From NCBI GenBank assembly GCA_037127585.1, contig JBAXYB010000089.1, positions 1-12,310 on the forward strand: a DNA stretch of 12,310 bases, given 5' to 3'. Under the pieces are notes generated by a model that saw only the letters and a list, made by a program, of their open reading frames with translations, did not search any database and was not told where the DNA came from. Below, in pieces: positions 1 through 6,490 of the stretch (the first letter of the stretch is position 1; every line of letters starts with the position of its first letter). The position numbers and the translations under genes were made by a program. Source of the DNA: CAINDI01 sp037127585. GTDB taxonomy: Bacteria; Verrucomicrobiota; Verrucomicrobiia; Palsa-1439.

Positions 1-1587
1 GCCGGTAACGACGGCGGGTTGTACGCAAACAACATCCCTCTCAACAACGCGACAGGACGAAGTGTGGGCAGCCCAGCGGGCGATCGTGACGATGACCGAC
101 TCAATGCGCAGACCGAAGAGAGAGACTTCGCACAAAAAGGACGCGAAATCAGATCCAAAGATGCCATCAACACTCCCGGCAGCGAAAGCTACCAACCGGT
201 CTACGACAATCCGTTCTGCGCCGTCACCGACCAACCGCTGTCCACTTTCGGGCTCGACGTGGACACCGCGTCATACTCCAACATCCGCCGGTTTCTCCTG
301 AACAATCAGTTGCCACCGCGCGATGCCGTGCGCATCGAGGAGATGCTCAACTATTTCTCCTACGACTACCCCGCCCCGCGTGGTCGCGAACCGTTCGCGC
401 TCTATGTCGAGATGGGCGAATGCCCGTGGAATCCCGCCCACCAACTCGCCCTCGTCGGCCTCAAAGCCAAAGACTTCACCGGCCGCGAACAACCGCCACT
501 CAACCTGGTGTTCCTCATCGACGTCTCCGGCTCGATGCAGCCCGCGAACAAACTGCCGCTAATCAAGCAGGCGTTGCGGCTGCTCGTCCCGCAACTCACC
601 GCTCGCGACCGTGTCTCCATCGTCGTCTACGCCAGCAACTCGCGGATCGCGCTCTCGTCCACCCGCGGCGACGATCACCGGCGCATCCTGTCCGTCATCG
701 ACGAATTGAGCGCCGACGGCAGCACCAACGGCGGCGAAGGCATCCAACACGCCTACGCGCAAGCCTCGGAAAACTTCATCAAAGGCGGCGTCAACCGCGT
801 CATCCTCTGCACCGATGGCGACTTCAACGTCGGCATCACCGACCAGAGCGAACTCACCCGCCTCATCGAAGACAAAGCCAAGAGCGGCGTTTTTCTCAGT
901 GTGTTCGGTTTCGGCATGGGCAACCTCAAAGACTCCACGATGCAAAAGCTCGCCGACAAAGGCAACGGCCAGTACGCCTACCTCGACGACCTCGACGAAG
1001 CCCGCAAAGTCCTCGTCGACCAAGCCCGCAGCACGATTATCACCGTCGCCAAGGACGTGAAGCTCCAGGTGGAATTCAATCCCGCCCAAGTCCAAGCCTA
1101 CCGGCTGATCGGCTACGAAAAGCGCCAGCTCGCCGCCCGCGACTTCAACAACGACCGGAAAGATGCCGGCGACCTGGGCGCCGGCCACACCGTCACCGCG
1201 CTCTACGAGATCGTGCCGGCAGGTGAAGCCGTCGGCGAACCCGGTGTCGATGCGTTGAAGTACCAACCGGCGAAGAACCGTCCCGCTGTTGCCGGCGAAT
1301 GGGCCACGGTCAAGCTCCGCTACAAGAACCCCGATGCCGACAAGAGCCAACTGCTCACTGCCGCGCTCAAGAACTCCGGCCTCCGTTGGCGCACCGCCAG
1401 CGACGACTTCCAATTCGCCGCCGCCGTCGCCGCCTTCGGGATGGTATTGCGCGACTCCGGCTACAAAGGCGAATCGACTCTCGACCTAGCGTTAGAACTA
1501 GCCGAAGCCGGCCGCGGTCGCGACGTGAAGAGGTACCGGAGTGAGTTTGCGGAGCTAGTGAAGCGCGCCGCATCAATGAGCCGGTAA
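1..1587 (+). CDS. YfbK-like von Willebrand factor type A domain protein (5' end cut by window)
   Basis: The frame is open from base 1 with no clear start; a TTG at 19 is possible, but the gene more likely begins upstream, so the N terminus (usually a lipoprotein signal in this family) is missing. Residues below are numbered from the TTG. Residues 71-120 match the YfbK N-terminal region (STFGLDVDTASYSN, then LPPRDAVRIEEMLNYFSYDY). Residues 160-335 form the vWA domain with an intact metal-ion-dependent adhesion site: D168-x-S170-x-S172, T235 and D266. Residues 420-520 fit the YfbK C-terminal domain (DUF3520). Such proteins are annotated as Ca-activated chloride channel homologues, but no channel activity is established; metal-dependent protein binding at the cell envelope is more likely. 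The gene ends at TAA 1585-1587, just before a palindrome cluster. Family identity is secure; function is not. Confidence 0.9.
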   Translation, partial: AGNDGGLYANNIPLNNATGRSVGSPAGDRDDDRLNAQTEERDFAQKGREIRSKDAINTPGSESYQPVYDNPFCAVTDQPLSTFGLDVDTASYSNIRRFLLNNQLPPRDAVRIEEMLNYFSYDYPAPRGREPFALYVEMGECPWNPAHQLALVGLKAKDFTGREQPPLNLVFLIDVSGSMQPANKLPLIKQALRLLVPQLTARDRVSIVVYASNSRIALSSTRGDDHRRILSVIDELSADGSTNGGEGIQHAYAQASENFIKGGVNRVILCTDGDFNVGITDQSELTRLIEDKAKSGVFLSVFGFGMGNLKDSTMQKLADKGNGQYAYLDDLDEARKVLVDQARSTIITVAKDVKLQVEFNPAQVQAYRLIGYEKRQLAARDFNNDRKDAGDLGAGHTVTALYEIVPAGEAVGEPGVDALKYQPAKNRPAVAGEWATVKLRYKNPDADKSQLLTAALKNSGLRWRTASDDFQFAAAVAAFGMVLRDSGYKGESTLDLALELAEAGRGRDVKRYRSEFAELVKRAASMSR

Positions 1588-1590
1588 CTT

Positions 1591-1609
1591 GTAGTGCGGG
1601 TTGCCCGCC
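1591..1609 (+). repeat. Solo GTAG-type REP-like hairpin
   Basis: GTAG at 1591-1594 is followed by a small hairpin, GCGGG (1596-1600), loop TTG, CCCGC (1604-1608). It starts 3 bases after the yfbK-like stop codon and directly precedes the larger repeat at 1610-1685. The GTAG foot followed by a hairpin is the layout of REP units. The stem has only 5 bp, so this may be a decayed half of a pair. Confidence 0.5.
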
Positions 1610-1685
1610 GGTGTAGCAACGCCTCTATGAGGCGTTGACTCTCGACAATCTAACGACTCGCGCCTCGTAGAGGCGCGGCTACACC
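1610..1685. repeat. Paired inverted REP-like element (BIME-like), GAGGCG family
   Basis: Two perfect hairpins lie inside an outer stem. The outer arms are GGTGTAGC (1610-1617) and GCTACACC (1678-1685). Hairpin one is AACGCCTC (1618-1625), loop TAT, GAGGCGTT (1629-1636). Hairpin two is CGCGCCTC (1659-1666), loop GTA, GAGGCGCG (1670-1677). Each hairpin has GTAG at its foot: 1613-1616 on the plus strand, and CTAC at 1679-1682, which reads GTAG on the minus strand. The GTAG feet therefore face outward. The 22-base centre (1637-1658) shows no further structure. Transcribed, it could fold into a three-way junction and might act as a terminator or mRNA stabiliser for the gene upstream; there is no T run to support intrinsic termination. 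Confidence 0.85.
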
Positions 1686-1733
1686 ACAGCAGATTTCATT
1701 TGCAAGCAATGATGCTTACCCTACGGTAGCGCC

Positions 1734-3788
1734 GTGATTCGCCCCGTTAGTGATGCCGAAGCCGCGCATGCCGATTTGCTCCAGCAAGTCGAAGGCATCT
1801 TCTCCCCGACCGGCTTACTTTCCGACGGGAAACACTTTGAGTTCCGCCCGCAACAACAACAGATGGCGGTCGCCGTTGCGCGTTCCCTGCTCTCTTCCCG
1901 GCATCTGGCCGTGGAAGCCGGGACGGGCGTCGGCAAATCATTTGCGTATCTCGTCCCGGCCATCCTCGCGGGACTGGCTAGCAAACAACGCGTCATCGTT
2001 TCGACGCACACGATCAATCTCCAGGAACAACTCATCGAGAAAGACATTCCGTACCTGCACAAACTTCTCGGCAAGGATTTCAAGGCCGTGCTCGTCAAAG
2101 GCCGGGCCAATTACCTCTGTCCACGTCGGCTCAAGCGCGCGTTGCAGGACGCGACGAGTCTGTTTACCGGCGCGGAGTTGAGCGAGCTGCACCGGATCGC
2201 GGAGTGGGCGAAAACGACAAAGGACGGTTCGCTGTCCGATCTCGACTTGCAGCCAGATCCAAAAGTCTGGGCGGAAGTTAGCTCCGAGCGCGGCCTGTGC
2301 ACGCCGAAACGTTGCGAGAAGGACGGCGCGAAATGTTTCTATCAGCAAGCCCGGCGCGCGATGCTGACCGGCGACTTGCTTGTGGCCAATCATCATCTCT
2401 TCTTCACCGAACTTGCCTTGCGCGAGGCCATCGAGGAGGACGACGAGAAGGAAGACCGCGGCGTGATGTTGCCGGCGTTTGAGTTTGTCGTCCTCGACGA
2501 AGCGCACACACTCGAAGCGGTCGCGTCGGAGCACATCGGACTGAGTTTGTCGGCGGGTGGCGTGCGTTGGTTGCTGCACCGGTTGTGGAATCCGAAATCG
2601 GAGAAAGGTCTCGTGGCGAAAACGCGCCGGGGCGATCTCGCCCGGCAAGTCGCCGGTACGCTGGAAGTCGCGGAGGAGTTTTTCGAGAACATTCAGCGCT
2701 GTGTTGGAACGCCGCCGTCCCCGGCGGTCGCTCAGGCAAACCAAGACCGCCGGGACGGCGGTGTTCCTAAAGCGTTGCGCATCCGCCGGCCCAATATCGT
2801 GCCGGATACGCTTTCCGCGCCATTCGGCAAACTCATCGAAGGCGTGAACGAGTTATGCGTGTTGACCGAGGACAAGGAGTTGCGCGAGGAATTGCAGGAG
2901 TGGCGCCGGCGCGCCAACGACGTGCGCACCACGGTGAGCACGTTTCTCAATCAGTCGCTCGACGGACACGTCTACTGGGTCGAACGCACCGGCTCGCGGC
3001 AGACCAACCTCGAATTGCGCGCTGCTCCAATCGACGTCGCGCCGTACTTACGCGACATGCTGTTCGACGCACATGAGTCGGTCGTGCTCACGAGCGCGAC
3101 GTTGGCGGTGCGCAACCGGCTCGACTATTTCCTGACGCGTATCGGTGGGACCGGCGCGGAGACGTTGCAGGTCGGTTCGCCGTTTGATTTTCAGCGGCAG
3201 ATGAAGCTCTACATTCCCAAAACGATGCCCGACCCACGCGAGCCGGCATACAAGGATGCGCTCGTCCGCTGGCTCAAACATTTCATCAAGCTCACGCACG
3301 GCAAAGCGCTTGTGTTGTTCACCAGCTACCAACTCCTGCAAACGGCGACGACAGAGATGACGGAGTTCTGTGAGGAGCTCGGCGTCGATCTGCTCGCGCA
3401 AGGCCAAGGCACATCGCGCCGGCAACTGCTCAAGTCGTTCAAGGAGGACGTCGATAGCGTGTTGTTCGGCACGGAAAGTTTCTGGCAAGGCGTGGACGTG
3501 CCGGGTACGGCGTTGAGCAACGTCATCATCACGCGGCTGCCGTTTGCCGTACCCGATCAGCCGTTGACCGAGGCGCGCATCGAAGCCATCGAAGCCCGTG
3601 GCGGCAGTGCATTCGAGGAGTACAGCCTACCAGAAGCCGTCTTGAAACTCCGGCAAGGCGTCGGGCGTTTGATCCGGCGCAAGACCGACCACGGCATCAT
3701 CGTCATCCTCGACAACCGCATCCTGACAAAGCGCTATGGCCGGACGTTCCTGGATTCGTTACCGGAGTGTCCAGTCGAGATTGTTTGA
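1734..3788 (+). CDS. dinG: DinG-family ATP-dependent DNA helicase with Fe-S cluster
   Basis: This is a superfamily 2 XPD/DinG-type 5'-3' DNA helicase, a family that unwinds D-loops, R-loops and forked DNA during repair. Visible motifs in the 684 residues: FRPQQQQM at 37-44 (Q-motif-like); Walker A GTGVGKS at 63-69; motif Ia STHTINLQEQL at 90-100; Fe-S ligands C129, C189, C194 and C201; DEAH box at 255-258; TSATL at 453-457; WQGVDVPG at 584-591; motif VI QGVGRLIRR at 641-649. All helicase motifs and all four cysteines are present, so it should be active. The start is GTG 1734: the in-frame upstream stop is TGA 1710-1712, and the next in-frame ATG (residue 44) would remove the Q-motif region. 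No clear ribosome binding site is seen. Residues about 325-345 are encoded by a palindromic repeat and look like an inserted segment. The gene could also be named as a generic helicase C2-domain protein. Confidence 0.93.
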   Translation: MIRPVSDAEAAHADLLQQVEGIFSPTGLLSDGKHFEFRPQQQQMAVAVARSLLSSRHLAVEAGTGVGKSFAYLVPAILAGLASKQRVIVSTHTINLQEQLIEKDIPYLHKLLGKDFKAVLVKGRANYLCPRRLKRALQDATSLFTGAELSELHRIAEWAKTTKDGSLSDLDLQPDPKVWAEVSSERGLCTPKRCEKDGAKCFYQQARRAMLTGDLLVANHHLFFTELALREAIEEDDEKEDRGVMLPAFEFVVLDEAHTLEAVASEHIGLSLSAGGVRWLLHRLWNPKSEKGLVAKTRRGDLARQVAGTLEVAEEFFENIQRCVGTPPSPAVAQANQDRRDGGVPKALRIRRPNIVPDTLSAPFGKLIEGVNELCVLTEDKELREELQEWRRRANDVRTTVSTFLNQSLDGHVYWVERTGSRQTNLELRAAPIDVAPYLRDMLFDAHESVVLTSATLAVRNRLDYFLTRIGGTGAETLQVGSPFDFQRQMKLYIPKTMPDPREPAYKDALVRWLKHFIKLTHGKALVLFTSYQLLQTATTEMTEFCEELGVDLLAQGQGTSRRQLLKSFKEDVDSVLFGTESFWQGVDVPGTALSNVIITRLPFAVPDQPLTEARIEAIEARGGSAFEEYSLPEAVLKLRQGVGRLIRRKTDHGIIVILDNRILTKRYGRTFLDSLPECPVEIV
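2706..2767. repeat. Inverted repeat pair inside dinG, translated in frame
   Basis: The left arm (2706-2729) and right arm (2745-2767) are near-perfect reverse complements, differing by one substitution and one extra C in the left arm. Each arm also contains its own hairpin; on the left it is CCGCCG (2712-2717), loop TCCC, CGGCGG (2722-2727). The 15-base centre (2730-2744) is unstructured. The foot of each unit reads GGAAC rather than GTAG, so this family differs from the others in the window. The repeat is read through as residues about 325-345 of DinG, giving GTPPSPAVAQANQDRRDGGV, which resembles no helicase motif. Confidence 0.85.
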
Positions 3789-3869
3789 GAAAGCGAACCC
3801 AAGACCGGTCGATCACGTAGGGATTCGGCGTTGCAAAAGAGGGGGGGCTTCGTTACGGTTCCACCACGC

Positions 3870-4673
3870 ATGATCGGCAGCTCTTACGCTAACTACACCG
3901 TCCTCGAACGCCTTGCGCAAGGTGGTATGGCGGAGATTTTTCTCGTCATGGACGGGAGCGGCCAACGCTTTGTCTTGCGCGTCTTGCTGCCGCAATTCCG
4001 GTTCGATTGGACCCAGAGCCGACGCTTTCGGGCGGGTTGCGTCGTCGCCAGCCGCCTCGATCATCCCAACGTTGTCCACTGTCACGAGTCCGGCAAGTTC
4101 CGCGGTCGCCGGTATTGCATCCTTGAATACGTCGACGGCGCGAATCTTAAGGAATGCATCTTGCGCAGCGACCCGCAATTGCGCGCCAACCAGATGAAAC
4201 TACTCATCGGGCTAGCCGCCGGGCTGGCGCACGTCCACGAATGCGGCTTCCTGCATCTCGATTTCAAACCGGAAAACGTCCTCATTTCGCGCACCTACGA
4301 CCCTAAGATTATTGACTTCGATCTCGCCATTCCCCGGCCGGCCACGCCGCGCAAAGTCTCGAAGCTCTCCGGAACACCGGCCTATCTCGCTCCCGAACAG
4401 ATCATGCGCCAGCCGGTCGACGAGCGCGCCGATATTTTCGCCTACGGCCTGACTGTTTATGAATTATTGAGCGGCAAGCGCCCCATTACCGGCGACACGC
4501 GCGATGAGGTGCTCCAGAAGTATGCGGACTTTGATCAACACCTGAAACCGTTGCGCGCGCACTTGCCGGGGATTCCGCCCGTTATTGAGCGGGTGGTCCT
4601 CAAATGTCTTGAAAAGGATGTCACGCGTCGCTACCCTTCCATGGGTCTGGTCGTACGCGACCTGCAATCATGA
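3870..4673 (+). CDS. Serine/threonine protein kinase-like protein with degenerate catalytic motifs
   Basis: The protein has a Hanks-type (eukaryotic-like) kinase fold of about 267 residues that fills the whole chain; no transmembrane segment or sensor domain is seen. From ATG 3870: glycine-rich loop around LAQGGMAEIFLV (16-27), activation-segment TPAYLAPEQ (169-177), and DIFAYGLTVYELLSG (188-202), a normal helix F with its Asp. Key positions deviate. The VAIK lysine is R37 (FVLRVL), the helix C glutamate is replaced (RFRAGCVVASRL), HRD reads HLD (129-131), and DFG reads DFD (149-151). The catalytic Asp D131, K133 and N136 remain (HLDFKPEN). It may be a pseudokinase or belong to a divergent active subfamily. 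ATG 3870 is preferred over an in-frame TTG at 3831 because MIGSSYANYTVLERL is a typical kinase N terminus; a G7 run lies between the two. The stop overlaps the next start as ATGA (4670-4673). Confidence 0.85.
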   Translation: MIGSSYANYTVLERLAQGGMAEIFLVMDGSGQRFVLRVLLPQFRFDWTQSRRFRAGCVVASRLDHPNVVHCHESGKFRGRRYCILEYVDGANLKECILRSDPQLRANQMKLLIGLAAGLAHVHECGFLHLDFKPENVLISRTYDPKIIDFDLAIPRPATPRKVSKLSGTPAYLAPEQIMRQPVDERADIFAYGLTVYELLSGKRPITGDTRDEVLQKYADFDQHLKPLRAHLPGIPPVIERVVLKCLEKDVTRRYPSMGLVVRDLQS

Positions 4674-5470
4674 ACGACTGGCTCTGTTTAGCTCTCATGG
4701 CGTTGCTGCTCGCTGGCTGTGATCGGAAACCGGCCACCGTCCCGCCGCCCCCGGCCCCGCCTGTCACCAATGTCACCCCAGTCGCCGCGCCGCCGGTCGA
4801 CGACCGGCTGCCCCAAGCCCTCGCGCTCCAACGCGATGGCAAACTCGCCGACGCCCGCACCCTGTTACAAGACATCGCGACCGACCAAGCCAACGCCTCG
4901 CTCGGCGAACTCAACCTTCAGATCATCCTGACCGGCGTCCCCGCGCCACAAAAAGTCGATCATACCATCGTCGCCGGCGACACCCTTGGCAAACTCGCCA
5001 CCAAATACGGCACCACCATCGAACTCATCCAAAAAGCCAACAATCTCACCACCGACAAAATCCGCCTCGGCGACCGGCTCCGCATCTATCAGGGCAAGTT
5101 CGCCGTCGAAGTCAGCAAGTCCGCCAACACCCTGACCGTCACCGACGCCGGCAAGTTCTTCAAGCGCTACCGGGTCGGCACCGGGCAGTTCAGCAAAACG
5201 CCCACGGGCGAATTCAAGATCACGACCCGAGTCGAAAGCCCGCCGTGGCATCGGGGCGACGGCAAGACCATCCCGTTTGGCGATCCCGAGAATATTCTCG
5301 GCACCCATTGGCTCGGCCTCGACGTTCGCGGCTACGGCCTCCACGGCACGTGGGACACGAACTCCATCGGAAAACAAGCCAGCGCCGGCTGCGTTCGCCT
5401 CCTGAACGCCGACGTCGCCGAGCTCTACACCATCCTACCGGTCGGGACGCCGGTCACCATTCACGACTAA
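4670..5470 (+). CDS. LysM domain L,D-transpeptidase (YkuD) lipoprotein
   Basis: This 266-residue envelope protein is predicted to cross-link or remodel peptidoglycan through L,D-transpeptidation. Residues 1-17 form a lipoprotein signal peptide: a hydrophobic core with the lipobox LLAGC, the lipidated cysteine being C17. A Pro/Ala-rich linker (21-45) follows, then a helical region with some TPR-like character (46-90). A LysM peptidoglycan-binding domain spans 97-141 (HTIVAGDTLGKLATKYGTT...). The YkuD catalytic domain spans about 143-265, with HGTWDT at 225-230 and SAGCVRL at 238-244. H225 and C241 are the expected catalytic pair, so the enzyme appears intact. The start overlaps the kinase stop by 4 bp, which implies translational coupling, and accA begins 12 bp after its stop. 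The order LysM then YkuD on a lipoprotein is a common domain arrangement. Confidence 0.93.
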   Translation: MNDWLCLALMALLLAGCDRKPATVPPPPAPPVTNVTPVAAPPVDDRLPQALALQRDGKLADARTLLQDIATDQANASLGELNLQIILTGVPAPQKVDHTIVAGDTLGKLATKYGTTIELIQKANNLTTDKIRLGDRLRIYQGKFAVEVSKSANTLTVTDAGKFFKRYRVGTGQFSKTPTGEFKITTRVESPPWHRGDGKTIPFGDPENILGTHWLGLDVRGYGLHGTWDTNSIGKQASAGCVRLLNADVAELYTILPVGTPVTIHD

Positions 5471-5472
5471 CT

Positions 5473-5476
5473 GGAG
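5473..5476 (+). promoter_or_regulatory. Shine-Dalgarno site for accA
   Basis: GGAG lies 6 bases upstream of the accA ATG (5483), inside the 12-base gap after the L,D-transpeptidase stop. It is one of the few recognisable ribosome binding sites in the window and supports the ATG at 5483. Confidence 0.7.
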
Positions 5477-5482
5477 AAAATA

Positions 5483-6490
5483 ATGCGCCTCTTCACACTC
5501 GAATTCGAAAAACCCATCGTCGAACTGGAGCAAACCATCGAGGAACTCCGCAAACAAGCCGACGAACAAAAGATCGATCTATCCGCGCAGATCAAGTCCA
5601 TCGAAGAAAAGCTGGAGACAACCCGCAAGGAAGTCTTCACCAATCTCACCCCGTGGCAACGCGTCCAGCTCGCCCGGCATCCTAAGCGCCCGTACATGCT
5701 CGACTACCTCCAACGCATCGCCAGCGATTTCACCGAGCTCCACGGCGACCGGCGCTTCGGTGATGACCACGCCATCATCGGCGGCTTTGCCACCATCGAC
5801 GACCGGCGCGTCATGGTCATTGGCCAACAAAAAGGCCGCGACACCAAAGAAAACTTAATGCGCAACTTCGGCAGCCCGCACCCCGAAGGCTACCGGAAAG
5901 CACTCCGCCTGATGCAGCTCGCTGAGAAATTCGACCTACCGGTCATCTGCTTCATCGACACTCCCGGCGCCTACCCCGGCGTCGGCGCCGAAGAACGCCA
6001 CATCGCCGAAGCCATCGCCGTCAACCTCCGCGAAATGATGGTCCTCAAAACCCCCATGATCGCCATCGTCATCGGCGAAGGCGGGTCCGGCGGCGCCCTC
6101 GGCATCGGCGTCTGCGACCGCGTCCTCATCATGGAGAACGCCTACTATTCCGTCATTTCCCCCGAAGGTTGCGCCGCGATTCTCTGGAAAGACCGCGCCG
6201 CCGCCGCCCAAGCCGCCGCCGCTCTCAAGATCAGCGCGAAAGATTTACTCGAACTCGGCATCGTCGACGAAGTCCTCCCCGAACCGCTGGGCGGCGCCCA
6301 AAAAGATTACGACGCCACAGCGGCGACGCTCAAGAAAGCCATTCTCAAGAATCTCGAAAAACTCATGGACGAGAAGACCGGTGAGTTACTCGATGCGCGC
6401 TACAAAAAGTTCCGCAAGATGGGCGTCTTCGCCAAAGCCGAACCGAAGAAGCGCGCGAAGAAAGTCGCCCTCGCTCCGCAGGCGACGTGA
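5483..6490 (+). CDS. accA: Acetyl-CoA carboxylase carboxyltransferase subunit alpha
   Basis: AccA pairs with AccD (A2D2) to transfer the carboxyl group from biotin on BCCP to acetyl-CoA, giving malonyl-CoA for fatty-acid synthesis in the cytoplasm. The 335 residues align throughout with the family (about 319 in E. coli). Residues 1-52 are the helical, charged N-terminal segment starting FEKPIVELE. TELHGDRRFGDDHAIIGG is at 84-101, DTPGAYPG at 159-166, the oxyanion-forming GEGGSGGALG at 198-207, and SVISPEGCAAILWKD at 223-237. The C terminus (about 315-335) is a Lys/Ala-rich tail beyond the conserved core. The start is supported by GGAG at 5473-5476. accD is not in the window, so the partner is encoded elsewhere. 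The stop (TGA 6488-6490) overlaps the hrpB GTG start, forming GTGA. Confidence 0.97.
   Translation: MRLFTLEFEKPIVELEQTIEELRKQADEQKIDLSAQIKSIEEKLETTRKEVFTNLTPWQRVQLARHPKRPYMLDYLQRIASDFTELHGDRRFGDDHAIIGGFATIDDRRVMVIGQQKGRDTKENLMRNFGSPHPEGYRKALRLMQLAEKFDLPVICFIDTPGAYPGVGAEERHIAEAIAVNLREMMVLKTPMIAIVIGEGGSGGALGIGVCDRVLIMENAYYSVISPEGCAAILWKDRAAAAQAAAALKISAKDLLELGIVDEVLPEPLGGAQKDYDATAATLKKAILKNLEKLMDEKTGELLDARYKKFRKMGVFAKAEPKKRAKKVALAPQAT

Noticed and set aside
559..1413. Minus-strand open frame of 284 codons opposite the vWA gene
   Set aside because: It is the antisense of the vWA and C-terminal domains, whose MIDAS residues prove the plus-strand reading.
1717..1728. Small TACC/GGTA inverted repeat just before the dinG start
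   Set aside because: The stem has only 4 bp and could arise by chance. It includes GTAG and CTAC but lacks the hairpin that defines the other units.
1588..1733. Intrinsic terminator after the vWA gene
   Set aside because: Strong hairpins are present, but none is followed by a T run; they are better explained as REP-like repeats.
1938..2744. Minus-strand open frame of 268 codons inside dinG
   Set aside because: It is opposite the Fe-S and DEAH motifs of DinG; no recognisable protein features.
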